From: Zea mays
Lineage: Eukaryota > Streptophyta > Magnoliopsida > Poales > Poaceae
Direction of reading: 5' to 3'
Length of the DNA: 64,000 nt
NCBI RefSeq assembly: GCF_902167145.1
Contig: NC_050101.1
Location: 118,759,789 to 118,823,788 of the forward strand
How positions within the stretch are numbered: the stretch's first letter is position 1; every line of letters starts with the position of its first letter. A model generated the notes under the pieces. The model had not been told where the DNA came from and searched no databases. It saw only the letters and a program-made list of their open reading frames with translations. The translations under genes and the position numbers were made by a program. Below, piece after piece: positions 1 through 12,119 of the stretch.

Positions 1-6
1 CCACCG

Positions 7-180
7 CGCCGCCCGCACGCCCCCTCCACAGCGCCGCCCGCGCGTCCCCTCCATAGCGCCGCCCGCACGCCCCCTCCACAGCGCCGAGCGCCGCCCGCGC
101 GTCCCCTCCATAGCGCCGCCCGCACGCCCCCTCCACAGCGCCGCCCGCGCGTCCCCTCCATAGCGCCGCCTGCGCGCCAC
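7..180. repeat. GC-rich 25-bp minisatellite
   Basis: About six copies of a 25-bp GC-rich unit alternate between two variants, one containing GCACGCCCCCTCCACAG and one GCGCGTCCCCTCCATAG. One 7-bp partial unit interrupts the array. Degenerate copies run on to about 290. It may be the 5' leader of the CACTA gene or host sequence captured beside it; I cannot tell which. Confidence 0.8.
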
Positions 181-229
181 AAAATCCCGCCGCCATCGTC
201 CATCCTGCCACCCCCTCCATAGATCTGCC

Positions 230-1779
230 TGCCTCAATAATCCCGCCGCCACCTCCATCGTGTCGCGCCCCTCCATCACGCTGCCCCCTTTGGTGTCATT
301 TGCCTGTGGAATCGTGATTTCCCTTCCTGTTTTTTGGTAAACTTTGGGGGAATTTCTGTTCGTAGGATTTGAGTGTGATTGAAGAAATTTTCCTTGGGGG
401 AATTCATGCTGGAGCATCACTGAACTCGTCTATGGCTATTCCCTAGCGATTTCCTCTCTCAAATTTGTGTTTATCTTGGAGCATTGATTTAACATTTTTG
501 TTCTTTCTTATCTGCAGGATTTAAAGGTTGTTCTAGGTCCTTGCAGGATTAAGCCTAACAAAACAGAGATTTGTGTGAGTCCACAACAAACTTTATTCCC
601 TTCCTGTAGTTATGTAGCAATTACTCTGATCTTTTTATCTTGCTGATCTACTAACATAGGAAGAGTCTGCACAACTTAAATGTTAGGCTTCTTAAATAGT
701 TTTCTTCTTTTTGTAATTCAACATTTTGCTTGATGCCTTATGGGCATAATCTGTTTTAAAATGCAAAACTGCTACCTTAAGAAACAAGCTTCATCTTTAT
801 GGCAGTACGTGTTCTAAGCTTAGTCTGAGCCAAAGCCAAGAAGGCTGTGCGTTGCACTTCCACCTGACCTGAGGATTTCATATATCGCCTAGAGAGATGG
901 ACATTGTCCTGGCCTTCAGCCTTCATGGTCTTAGAACTGAACCAGCATGGACAGGCAATGAACCAGACTACCAGACGTTGAACACTAATGTAATTTCTTG
1001 CAGTGAGTATAAGTTCCAGTAGGTCATGCTTATTAGTTTCATGTTTGCCACTACTGGTTGGTAGTGTTAAAGTACTGAGCACGCACTACTGGTTTTGATT
1101 GCCACTGATGCAACACGAAATGTAAGGCAGTGATTGAAGGATCATGAGGATAGTTGCATATGTTCTTCCTTAAGCTTAATGATGATAGCATGAGCAAGAT
1201 TACTGATGCACTACTGGCTGTATTTTTCCCTCTAGTCTAGCTTGTAACCTTCAGTTCATGATGGTACCAGGATCAATGTATGTGTTGGTGACTACATTTT
1301 TTCTCTAGCTTATAACCTTCAGTTCATGCTGGCTGCATTTTTTTTCTCTAGCTTGCAACATTTTTTTCTCTAGCATGTATTCAACATTTTTGTTCTTTCT
1401 TGCATGCAGGATTAAAAGTTGGTTCAAGGTTCTTGCAATATTAAGCCTAGCAAAACAGATTCGTGTGAGTTCACTGCAAACTTGTTTTTTCCTTCTTCTT
1501 GTTATGTAGCTGATATGTTAGCATAAGAATAGCTGATAATAAACACAAGATCCTACAAATCTTTGGTACGGCAGGGGCAGCAAGGAAAGGAAGGTGTTGT
1601 AGTTCAGAAAATCCAAAAACAACTAGGAGATTGTCGAGCTCTAGTGTAAGGTAAGTTCAACTAATTTACCTTGTTTCCGGTTCAATTGTGTGTTTGTTCA
1701 TTATCTTTGAGTGTATGCAGCAAAGTTTTTATGCTTGTTATATGTTCTTAGAAGCTCTATCATATCCGTAATAACACAC
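230..1779 (+). other. Probable 5' leader of the CACTA transposase gene
   Basis: No coding sequence was recognised. The stretch is AT-rich with pyrimidine tracts and CAG acceptor-like sites, as in a leader with introns. A segment of about 100 bp occurs twice (about 488-600 and 1382-1495), both copies containing TTTTTGTTCTTTCTT, a GCAGGATT acceptor-like site, TTAAGCCTA and AAAACAGA. This looks like a duplicated non-coding exon with its upstream intron end. Short ORFs here show no recognisable protein. Confidence 0.45.
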
Positions 1780-3760
1780 ATGGATAAATCGTGGATCGAC
1801 AATGTGGCTAGGTACAATACAACTTTTTTTCACAATAACTAAAAAAATGTGCTACGTGGTTATCTTGATATTTAACATAGAAATTGCATGTAGGGAGACA
1901 AAGGCCTATACACAAGGGGTGAATAGTTTTCTAGCTTTTGCATTAAAAAATTCAGCGGTAGGAAGCAAGATTTTATGCCCTTGTAGGAAGTGTGTCAACT
2001 CATTTTGGCGGGAGGCTATTGAAGTTCGAGAACACTTGATTTGTGATGGATTTTTAAAAGGGTATAGAACATGGACCTTACATGGAGAAGCTAGTTCCTC
2101 TGTATTGAACAATGAAAATGGTGATGTCCCTGAGTTCATTGAGGTGCATGACGAAGAAGATGACATATCTGAGTTGATTAAGGATTTAGCATGTGGTTTA
2201 GATGATAGAGGAGATATGGAAGATGATGGGTCTTTTGATCCATTTGATAAAGATGTAGCTACCATTCGTAGGCTAGCAGCAGACAACAGTCAAGAATTGT
2301 ACCCAGGTTGCAATAAGTACTCAAAGCTACGCTTTCTAGTTCGTTTACTTCACATAAAACTTCTTGGAGGATGGACGGATAGAAGTTTTAATTTGTTGGT
2401 TGATCTACTTGTTGATGCGTTGCCTAAGGGTTCAGCACTTCCTAGAAACTTTCATGAAGCTAAGAAATTAGTGAAATCAGTGGGAGTTGGGTACACTTCT
2501 ATCCATGCATGCGAGAACGATTGCATTCTTTACTGGAAGGAGCATGAAAACTCTAATTCATGTCCGAAATGTAATGTTTCACGCTGGAAATCAGAAAAGA
2601 TGAGTTTGGACGGAAAGCGTGAGTACAAAATTCCTAAGAAAGTTCTTCGTTACTTTCCTATCAAGAAAAGACTTCAAAGATTATTTGTGTCCTCCAAAAC
2701 TGCAAGTCTCACAAGGTGGCATGATGAACACCGAATAAATGATGGTTTGCTTAGGCATCCTGCAGATTCCCCCCTATGGAAGGATTTTGATAAAAAACAT
2801 CCCGAATTTGCTGCTGATAGCCGAAATATCCGTCTAGCATTTGCTACCGATGGTTTCAATCCCTATAGGACTATGAAACTTAGTTATAGTATTTGGCCAG
2901 GCATTCTGATTCCATTCAACTTTCCACCTTCAATGTGCATGAAGGATACAAATTTTATCTTGTCTGTGCTGATTCCTGGCCGATCTTCTGCTGGAAGTGA
3001 TATGGATGTATATTTTCAGCCACTTGTTTATGACCTGCTTGATTTGTTTGTTAATGGTGTGAGAACTTATGATGCTTCGAAGGGTGAATACTTTCAATTG
3101 CGTGCTGCAATACTTTGGACCATCACTGATTTCCCTGGTCTAGGTAGTGTATCCGGATTTGTCACATCTGGTGAAGCAGCGTGTCCCGACTGCCACTCCT
3201 TGCTCTATTCCCTTAGACTTGGAAATGGTTGCAAGTCTTGTTACATGGGACACCGCAGGTTCTTGCATCCAGAACACCCATTTAGGTTTGATGTTGATTC
3301 ATTTGGTGGCGAAGAGCTAAGTCCGACACCTGTTCCTCTTTTAGGAGAGGAAATTTTGGAATGCACCAAAGATCTAAAAACAGTTTATGGCAAGGACCCA
3401 TCTCGTAAGCCCACAAAATATCAGAAACGTAAGGACGGTGAACCATTAGTCTTTTTGAAAAGGAGAACTATTTGGTTCATCCTTCCATATTGGAAGGATT
3501 TGATGGTCCGATATAATTTTGATGCCATGCACATAGAGAAGAATGTATGTGACAACATAATTAACACTTTATTGGACATTGCTGGAAAATCTAAGGATGA
3601 TTTGAATGCTCGCTTGGATCTTCAAGAATTAGGAATTAGAAGTGATCTTCATCCAGTTGAACTAGAACATAACCAATTTTATTTACCTCCTGCACCCTAC
3701 TCAATGAGTCATGCTGAGAAGAAATTATTTTGTCAAGTATTAAAAGGGGTCAAGTATTAG
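1780..3760 (+). pseudogene. TNP2-like CACTA transposase, truncated
   Basis: The likely start is the ATG at 1780, which begins MDKSWIDNVAR, the hallmark start of the transposase-associated domain. A GT-AG intron at 1812-1893 joins this exon in frame to ETKAYTQGVNSFLAF. An alternative reading that starts at 1802 simply runs through this intron. Next come the CPCRKC zinc-like motif, an acidic linker and the TNP2 (Transposase_21) catalytic domain from YPGCNKYSKL (about 2298) onward, including ATDGFNPYRT and the MHIEKNVCDNIINTLL motif near 3530. The frame stops at 3758 straight after FCQVLKGVK, where family members carry on for several hundred residues. The sequence then jumps to a second-gene exon, so this is an internal deletion. 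In CACTA elements this protein binds the ends and performs cut-and-paste transposition. This copy should be inactive. Confidence 0.85.
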
Positions 3761-6247
3761 TGACGCTGATTGGAAATTTCTCTATGAATATTGGTTGACT
3801 TCTGAATTTCAGGTAACAAACATCTTTATATGTGCAAAGTGTAGCTGTCAACATGTATATTTTCAGTTCTTAAACACTTCTGCTATGTCCTAGGCTCGTT
3901 CGAAAGCTGGAAAAGTAAGCCGGCAAAAGGTACAATTGCTCCATACATCTGGTAGTGTGAGCTTTGCATGTTCAGAGCATAAATTGGTATGTTTAATCTG
4001 TCTTACTAATTATTGTACTCATATTTTTGGTAATTATCGAACTCCGATTTTTTTGCAATATGTCCAGTAGTACTAATTATCGAACTCCGATTTTTTGATA
4101 TGAGCAATCTATCTAGTACTACTCAGACTTTTGTCTTAACCATTTCTAGGCTATGAAACTAGGACGCCCCCCACGAAGAGATGAAACCTTTATCAAAACC
4201 CATACAAGAAAAAATGGTGTTCCTTCAATTCAGGCAGAGCCAATTATCGTAAGTCTTTTTCCTAAGTGTTAGTAATACTATTTAGACAGAATAAATAACA
4301 TGTGTTTATTTCATAGAATAAACTTAAAGATGTTGTCCAAGTATATCCAGAGTTAAAGGAGAAAACAATTCAGGAAGGTGATGTATTTGCTCTTGTTTGT
4401 GGAGAGAAAGAGCCAAAAGGATATATCCGTGCTGTGGGTTTAGGCCCAACTCCTCAAGATATTGGCACCCCTGGGTTGAAGGGTTATGCACCAACAAGAC
4501 TACAAATGGAGATTCTGGCTCGTACCAAAGCTGAAAAGGACAAGGCTGCTCTAGAAAAACGCATACTTCAATTGCAGGCAGAAATTGAGGAAAGGGCACA
4601 ACTAGACAGGGCAAGTGAAGGGCCCATGTCACAGCATGGTTCCACATCACGTCAAAATGTGGTATAAATTTTCTTTGTTGTTACACAAAGTAATGTTTAT
4701 CTTCCGATTTACTCATAATTCACCAAATGTTTGTAACAGAATTCAAGGTTAGAACATGGTGATGAAGATAATGCATATGGAGATGACGATTGTAATGATG
4801 AGGACACAATTGCACCAAGCACTGCACCAGGCACTAATGATGCTTCTCATTCTAAACATAATTCTTTGGTAATACTTTCATCCTTCTAACCAGTATTATC
4901 CTTATCATGCTTCTAATTTTGTGTTTATCGCTTGTATCAGGTTGGAAGAGAAGCCATATTATATGCTTTGTTGAGATCGGATCAACCTGTGGCCAAAGGA
5001 ATAATAGTTTCAACTAATCCGAGTACCATAGTTGCAGATCTGCCCATTGGAAGGCAATTTTGTGAAGTTGTTGTGACTTGTGTCCTGAAAAGAGATGCAG
5101 TGTTGGCTCGTCCCTACGATGATATGCAAACTATGGCTACTGCTCACATGATGTCGCTTGCATGGCCATACAAGAAAGTAATAAACGAAACTTTGATATC
5201 TTTCTTTTTTGATTAATGAGTACCTACTGACAGATCCTAACTTTGACAGCTGAAGGTCATCAACAAGGCATCAGCAACACCTAACACATCACCTAACATT
5301 TCAGGTATTTGACTCTACTACTACTCTTAATGGCCCTAGCTTGGTGACTTATTTGCTGTTTTTAACCATATCTGTTTGGCATTTTCTTTCCTGATATAGT
5401 GTAGAACCGGATCTTTGACTCTACTACTACTAACCATATCTCCATGGTTTTTTCTTTGCTGACTTATTTGCTAAGCTTATTTGAACGCCAAACGGATATA
5501 GGCAGATATGGTTTGGCGTTTTCAAAATAGTAGTACAGTAATGGATTTGGTGTGTGACTGTGTGAGTGTGACTGTGTGTTAAGCAATGCTGGTGAATTGG
5601 TGATCTGGTGTGCTGTCTGGTGGATAAGACAGGTGATCTGGCGTGTGAGTGTGTGTGTGTGTGTGTTATGCAGTGTGAGACTGTGAGTGTGTGTGTGTTA
5701 TGCAGAATGGCGTGTGAGTGTGGACAGGACAGGTGATCTGAACTTCTGAAGGTCTGATTGCTGAGTGCAGACTGAACTGAAGTGCTGAGTGTGTGTGTGC
5801 AGCAAGATAGCAAGCTTATGGTCTTTATACTCTTATGGCTATGGTCTTATGGAGTTATGGACTTATGGTTCTGTGTGTGTGTGCTGTGCAACAAGCTATA
5901 ATGTTTATGGATGATTGATGCTGCCTGCTGGATGTTTTTTTTTGAATTATGAGCTACACTTTTGGTATTATATCATGCTCTATCCTCTATGGCTGTGTAC
6001 TGCTACTATGCTGCAAGCTATAATTTCAGTTTATAGTTATGGTGTGTGTGCTGTGCAGCAAGCTATAATTTCATTTTATAGTTATGAACTTTCAAATTTT
6101 ATCATGGGCTATGGTTGCTGCATTTTTTATTTCATTTGGAGTTCAGTTTTTTGGTTACTGCAATGTACCAGTACCTCTTGTTCCCGGCAATTGATTCATA
6201 AGTTTCTTACACATGGTTATATTTTTTCAGGAAATGGACAATGTTAG
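3759..6247 (+). CDS. CACTA second-gene protein (Transposase_24-like), 8 exons
   Basis: Seven exons are clear and an eighth is likely: 3759-3812, 3894-3986, 4150-4248, 4317-4661, 4740-4868, 4941-5177, 5250-5304 and 6231-6247. Every intron is GT-AG, and exons 2 to 6 are exact multiples of three, so the frame is kept. Recognisable stretches are SDADWKFLYEYWLTSEFQ, then LLHTSGSVSFA, then GRPPRRDETF, typical of the plant Transposase_24 family encoded by CACTA elements. A charged coiled-coil-like stretch (ARTKAEKDKAALEKRILQLQ) and an acidic segment follow. The last exon is least certain because its intron (926 bp) is long and holds a GT microsatellite. The true start is unknown: the first exon abuts the deletion in the transposase gene. 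Such proteins are thought to bind subterminal repeats and assist transposition. Confidence 0.65.
5305..6230 (+). other. Long putative intron with GT microsatellite and short duplication
   Basis: Non-coding. It contains GT/GTGTGA-rich microsatellite sequence at about 5548-5805. At about 5885-6085 there are repeated GCTATAATTTCA and TTTATAGTTATG motifs. It is bounded by a GT at 5305 and a pyrimidine-rich acceptor ending at 6230. Confidence 0.5.
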
Positions 6248-6599
6248 TATCAGATCATGTTACAACCAACCGTGGACATGGTTCTTCGGTCTTGCATTTC
6301 TTTTGGAGCTTTTGTTGCGTATGTTGCGTACAACAACGTGAAGGAATTGAGTTATTGTAATACCGTGGACTAGCTTTTGAGTTATGTAATGTGATATTGC
6401 AACCTATGGACTAGTTCGATGTATTGCAAACATTATGTTACTAATGATGTTAATATATGATCGATGGATATTGAAAGACCATTAATTTGTGTGCAACATG
6501 TGCAATATGTTACCTCATGAAAGATTAGTGAAGTGTATGAGCATTAAGTGTCCTTATAATAATCTATTTGTATGAATGCAATGGATTGTTGGTTGGTAA

Positions 6600-6948
6600 T
6601 ATCTGCGGCAACGAATTGTTGGTCGGTAATCTACACAATTAGTGACTCTTAGAGAGTCGGTAATACTATTATTACCAACTGATGAAGCGTCCGTAAATCG
6701 TGGCAGCTGCAACTCTTAGAGAGTCGGTAATACTATTATTACCAAATGATGAAGCGTCGGTAAAACTTCTCTTTTAGCGACGGAAGATAAGTCGGTAAAA
6801 CAACGGTCGGTCGGTAAAAGTTTTACCGACACAGCTTGCAACGACGTTCGTGGTCCGTCGGTAAAGGTCTTTACCGACCTATAGTTCGTCGGTAAAACTG
6901 ATTTTACCGACAGACCATAAGTTGCAAATAATGTTCCGTGGTATAGTG
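6600..6948. repeat. CACTA right subterminal array and terminal inverted repeat
   Basis: At least eight copies of GTCGGTAA or its complement TTACCGAC lie here, several as head-to-head pairs (for example 6815-6831 and 6858-6880). A 50-60-bp unit containing CTCTTAGAGAGTCGGTAATA is duplicated at about 6648-6700 and 6714-6766. The element ends at 6948 with ...GTGGTATAGTG. Confidence 0.8.
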
Positions 6949-7189
6949 TATAAAAGTATAAACATATTAAGAGTTCATTTGTATTCTAACAAAAAAAAAC
7001 GTTGGTCAAAGATATATTATGGAGACAATGTCGTTGTCCTAAATGACAATTAATAGGACTTGGAGGGAGCAAGCGAATTGTCCACCTTCTCCTATCAACT
7101 TAGGACATACTATAAATTACCTATAGATATATGGTCGTGATATGTAGAAAAGTGAAAAATCTCATGCACAGTTCTTACTCGTATACAGT

Positions 7190-8830
7190 TGGTATGGGTG
7201 ATAGTCGTGATTGGATGTATGCTGGTTTTAGGAATGGTGGGCTTCACTCACGTGCACGTGAGTGGTTTGCCAAGACCCAGAAGTTTGTGGACCGTGCATC
7301 TAATTTGTCACAATTGCAGAAATATGTTGTACCACAACAAGAGTCAAGTCACACGAGACATATACACCAACGGTTTTGTGCCAGCCTATGAGGTCTAGTA
7401 TCTCCACAGGGTGTCACGTCGTGAAAGAGCGGCACAACCAAAAGTGGATGACGGTGAAGATGTTGATAAGATGGACCATATGTTGAGGATCTTTTGCCTA
7501 AATTGGACCCAGATTGTCATGATTTCACCTACATTTGAGGGTCATAAGTTCTTCGACCTCCTCATAGCATTAGAAGATCCTGTACACAAGCACATCAAGA
7601 TCACCATTCTCAAATTCGTGACCAGGCTGATGGCAATCAAGTCCAAGTTTGTATTCTTAATCAATTATTACAAGGAGCTAGTGGATTTGATTAGTGAGGT
7701 TCTTCTGATGGGTCATAAGATGCCCAAAGATATGTACCAATTCAAGAAATTGCTTAAAGGTCTCAATATGAAGTATGTGAACATTGATGTGTGCTAGGAC
7801 AACTACATGTTCTTTTGTAAGGAACATGAAAGAGAACATAAAAGTGCTTAAAATATGACAAGTTAAAGTATGTGGAGGTTGTAAACGAAGATAGGGGAAG
7901 GTGGTGACAAAGGTTGCACATAAGCATCTTTGATACATGCTTCTCACTCCTATAGTGAAACATTTGTTTCTCTCGAGGAAGATCGATATCACATGAGGTG
8001 GCACAAAGATCGTACAAAAAAATGTGTTAATGGTGCACCTGTCAGATGGCGATGCATGGAAGTCTCTTGACTCCTTTAATCTAGAACTCGCCAGCGATGC
8101 AAGAAATGTTCATATTAGCTTGAAAAATGATGGTTTCACACCTTTCAATATAATCGTTGTGTCCTACTCATGCTAGCTTCTCTTTGCCATCTCGCATAAC
8201 CTTCCACCTTATATTAGCATGAAATATGAGTTTATTTTCCCATGTCTTATTATACCTAGGCCTGAGTATCTTGGCATACGCCTCAATTTGATGCTTGAAC
8301 CATTGATTGAAGAGCTGGAGAAGCTACAGGAAGGAGTGGGAGCCTATGATTGCTTCAAGAAATAGAAATTCAATCTTCAAGTTGAATATTTGTTCTTGGT
8401 AAATGATTTTATAGCTTGCGACATTTTTTGCTGGGTGGAGCGTGCATGGAAGATTGACATGTCCTATTTGTGATAAAGATACATATTGTTTCCGTCTTGG
8501 TGCTGATGGGAGGATCTGTTACTTCGATGCCATAGATGTTTTCTACCCTTGGATCGCCACTTTAAAAGGTAGGGAAAAGTGTTTACGAAGGGCACCATCG
8601 TCATAAATGGGTCCCAAAGCAACGAAGCGGGATAGAAATTGTAGAAGAGCTTAACAAAATTGTAATTAAAGAGAAAGGGGATAGGTTTCTAGAATACGGT
8701 GAGGAGCATAACTAGACTCATATATGTGGCTTGTGGGAGCTTTCTTATGCGAAATTATTGATTCCGACACACAATATCAACGACATGCACCAAGAGAGTA
8801 ACTTTTGTTACGTCGATTGTTAGACGAAAG
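7190..8830 (+). pseudogene. Second, decayed TNP2-like CACTA transposase
   Basis: A relic in all three plus-strand frames, with many stops and frameshifts. Recognisable in order: DWMYAGFRNGG (7213), DKMDHMLR (7458), KFVTRLMAIKSKF (7612), HKMPKDMYQFKKLLKGLNM (7713), a D-N-x-M-x-F-x-K-E-H pattern (7798), MRWHKD (7992), LSDGDAWKSL (8038), LASDARNVH (8088) and NDMHQESN near 8780. The order and spacing follow the TNP2 transposase of a different CACTA subgroup from the one at 1780. No termini were recognised. Confidence 0.75.
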
Positions 8831-9743
8831 ACCCAAATTTAATATGTGCATGGATCCCTTATGTGCACAAGATACATTTTCACAAAATCACAATATTATA
8901 CTCCCTTCATTATGGAATGAAGTGAACTTTAAAACTTTTAGAATATCTTAAAAGGAATTAAATTCAATTAAAGTGCTTCCTCCTTAAATAATGGTTTTAT
9001 TTTTAGCAAACCTTACCAAATCTAGGCATTGATACGATCAAGGAGCGTATTATATTTTAATGCAAAATTTAGATATCACACTGCACTATATTTTAGGTAT
9101 AGATGGTTAAGTGGGCCATGCTAAATGAGCCGGCACTAATCACGACACGACCTTCGGTACGACACGAGCACGATTCATATACTGCGTGATTGGTTGTTGC
9201 ACCGTAGTAGCCTTACGTGAGGAGCCAAACTCTTTGTGGACAAGCTAGATTCATGCATATGATTTTATTTGGTTGTTTGAATTGTTACATTCAGGACAAA
9301 TACAAATATGTTTGGTTGTCTACATCAAAACTTGTAATACAGAAGAATGCATAAATAAAATTTTAAATATTACACATCATGAGTAGTCTAGTTTTGTTTA
9401 TAAAAATCTCAAAAACATAAATATAAAATCGGTTTGTTGATTAAATTTTTAAATTAAAACATATAAAAAACAAATTAAAATTATCTCGATTTTTGTGCAT
9501 ATGCATACGTCCACACAGGACGAGCTTGTACGCCCCTCGAGCACACGGCCTACATGAGACCCCAATTTTGTATGTGTGTGGCCTGTATGCGTGGAACATT
9601 GAACCAAACCGATGATACTTTAATGCTTCGCGGGTGCAGTGCACCCACTAAGTAGGCATCCAATCATGTGGATAGTTTCAGTGACGACACGACATGGGTC
9701 TAGTACTCTAGTGTTATGTTTGGGCCGTCACTTGTGATGTGTG
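8831..9743. other. AT-rich intergenic sequence
   Basis: No gene, RNA or repeat boundary recognised. It continues directly on the far side of element A at 23846, because A inserted here. Confidence 0.5.
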
Positions 9744-9748
9744 CATGC
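9744..9748. repeat. Target-site duplication of element A (left)
   Basis: CATGC directly before the LTR; the same five bases follow the right LTR at 23841-23845. Confidence 0.95.
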
Positions 9749-11390
9749 TGTCGGCGTTTCGAGACCGGGGGTCCCTGGGCCGACGAGTGAATGTCGCCGC
9801 GTGCCCCAGCTCAGATGGGTCGAGCGCGAGGGCGAGCGCGAAGGGGGGAGAGCGAGGCAGCCGGAGTCCGGCGTGAGAGAGGTGGGAATCCCGCGGCCTT
9901 CGTGTTCGTCCCGCACCCAGGTCGGGTGCGCTTGCAGTAGGGGGTTACAAGCGTCCACGCGGGAGAGGGAGCGAGTGGCCCCCAAGCGAGCGCCTGTCTC
10001 GTCCTCGTCCCCGCGCGGCCAACCCTCTCTAAGAGGGCCCTGGTCCTTCCTTTTATAGGCGTAAGGAGAGGATCCAGGTGTACAATGGGGGGGTGTAGCA
10101 GAGTGCTACGTGTCTAGCGGAGGAGAGCTAGCGCCCTAAGTACATGCCGTTGTGGCAGCCGGAGAGATTTTGGCACCCAGCTGGTGTGATGTCGTGGCCG
10201 TCGGAGGAGCGATGGAGCCTGGCGGAGGGACAGCTGTCGGAGCGGTTGAGTCCTTGCTGACGTCCTCTTGCTTCCGTAAGGGGGCTGAGAGCCGCCGTCG
10301 TCACAGAGTACGCGGGACGCCATCATTGCCTATCTGTCAGAGCTAGCCAGATGGGACGCCGGTCTTGTTCCCTGCGGCCCGAGTCAGCTCGGGGTAGGGT
10401 GATGATGGCGCCTCCTGTTGACGTGGCTGGCCTGCGCCCTAGGTTGGGCGATGTGGAAGCTCCTCCGAAGCCGAGGTCGAGTCTGTCTTCCGTGGCCGAG
10501 GTCGAGTCTGTCTTCCGTGGCCGAGGTCGAGTCCGAGCCCCTGGGTCGGGCGAGGCGGAGGCCGTCGGCTGAGGCCAGGGCGGAGTCCGAGCCCTGGGGT
10601 CGGGCGAAGCGGAGTTCGTCGTCTTCTGGGGCTGAGTCCGAGTCCGAGCCCTGGGTCGGGCGGAGCGGAGTTCACCGTCTTCCGGGACTTAGCCCGAGTC
10701 CGAGCCCTGGGTCGGGCGGAGCGGAGTTCGCCGTCTTCCGGGACTTAGCCCGAGTCTGAGCCCTGGGTCGGGCGGAGCGGAGTTCACCGTCTTCCGGGAC
10801 TTAGCCCGAGTCCGAGCCCTGGGTCGGGCGGAGCGGAGTTCGCCGTCTTCCGGGACTTAGCCCGAGTCCGAGCCCTGGGTCGGGCGGAGCGGAGTTTCCT
10901 ATGGTGCCTTCGGCAGGGCCTGACTGCCTGTCAGTCTCACTCTGTCAAGTGGCACTGCAGTCGGAGTGGCGCAGGCGGCGCTGTCCTTCTGTCAGGCCGG
11001 TCAGTGGAGCGGCGAAGTGACGGCGGTCACTTCGGCTCTGCCGGGGGGCGCGCGTCAGGATAAAGGTGTCAGTCCACCTTTGCATTTAAGGCTCCTGCGA
11101 TTTGGTCGGTCGGTGCGGCGATTTAGTCAGGGTTGCTTCTTGGCGAAGGCAGGGCCTCGGGCGAGCCAGAAATATGTTCGCCGTTGGAGGGGGCCTCGGG
11201 CGAGACGGAAATCCTCCAGGGTCGGCTGCCCTTGTCCGAGGCTAGGCTCGGGCGAGGCGTGATCGAGTCGCTCGAATGGACTGATCCCTGACTTAGTCGC
11301 ACCCATCAGGCCTTTGCAGCTTTATGCTGATGGGGGTTACCAGCTGAGAATTAGGAGTCTTGAGGGTACCCCTAATTATGGTCCCCGACA
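9749..11390 (-). repeat. Element A 3' LTR
   Basis: 1,642 bp. Read on the minus strand it begins TGTCGGGGACCATAATTAGG and ends CGCCGACA. It contains about five 56-bp GC-rich tandem units near 10640-10890 and a TATAAAA box at about 10051-10057. It is shorter than the 5' LTR mainly because it has two fewer tandem units. Confidence 0.93.
10640..10895. repeat. 56-bp tandem repeats in the element A 3' LTR
   Basis: About five units, each containing GAGCCCTGGGTCGGGCGGAG and CGTCTTCCGGGACTTAGCCC. A 24-bp unit with GTCGAGTCTGTCTTCC is also doubled just upstream at about 10470-10530. Confidence 0.85.
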
Positions 11391-11405
11391 GTAGCCCCCG
11401 AGCCT
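11391..11405 (-). other. Element A polypurine tract
   Basis: On the minus strand AGGCTCGGGGGCTAC lies directly before the 3' LTR. It is G-rich and is the expected primer for plus-strand DNA synthesis. Confidence 0.75.
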
Positions 11406-12119
11406 CGAAGGGAGTGTTAGCACTCGCTTGGAGGCTTTCGTCGCACTTTTTTGCAAGGGGACCAGCCTTTCTCGGTTGCGTTTTGTTCCGGTGGGTGCGC
11501 GCGAGCGCACCCGCCGGGTGTAGCCCCCGAGGCCTCGGAGGAGTGGTTTCACTCCTTCGAGGTCTTAATGCCTCGCGTAATGCTTCGGCTGGTCTGGTTG
11601 TTCCCTCATGCGAGCTGGCCGTAGCCCGGGTGTACGGTCGGGTCCCAATTTCTTGGGCTGGTATGTTGACGCTGTCAACGGTTCGGCCGGAGCCGGGTTT
11701 GCGAGAGCAGCCCCCGAGCCTCTGCTCAGGGCGAGAGGGCGATCAGGGACAGACTCGGCTTTTTTACATACGCCCCTGCGTCGCCTTTCCGCAAGGAGGA
11801 GGGGGGGGAAGCGTCATGTTGCCCTCGATGGGCGCCGAACATGGTGTCTCCGGTGAGCTGCAAGCGGGTAATCCGAGTGGACGTCCGTGCCCCGTTCGTT
11901 AGGGGTCGGCTAGGGGCCCAGAGGCACGCCCAAAAGTACCTGCGGGTGATCTGCCGGACCCGGTCCCCTGGCGACGGGGTCCGAGGGCTCGATGCCTCCC
12001 TCTGATGGGATTCCGTTACAAGATCGTTCCCGCTGGTCTCGGAAATGTCCTAGGGTACCTCGGGAGCGCAGCCCGAGCCTTGGTTATGTATCGAACGTAC
12101 CCATGGTCATCCCTCGCTC

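Larger units (their letters stand above)
1..6948 (+). mobile_element. CACTA (En/Spm) DNA transposon, left end not seen
   Basis: Contains a TNP2-like transposase gene followed by a second CACTA gene, both on the plus strand, and ends on the right with a sequence whose reverse complement starts CACTATACCACGGAAC. Just inside that end are many GTCGGTAAA/TTTACCGAC subterminal motifs, the usual binding-site arrays of CACTA elements. The matching left terminus was not found between 1 and 1779, so the element either starts before the window or has lost its left end. The 3-bp target duplication would be TAT at 6949-6951 but cannot be confirmed without the left end. Confidence 0.8.

Noticed and set aside
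777..1082. 101-codon minus-strand ORF
   Set aside because: No domain, and it lies across probable leader or intron sequence of the CACTA gene.
5430..5813. Minus-strand His/Thr-rich ORF
   Set aside because: Translation of a GT microsatellite.
7131..7797. Two ORFs as separate hypothetical genes
   Set aside because: They are fragments of one decayed TNP2-like transposase in different frames.
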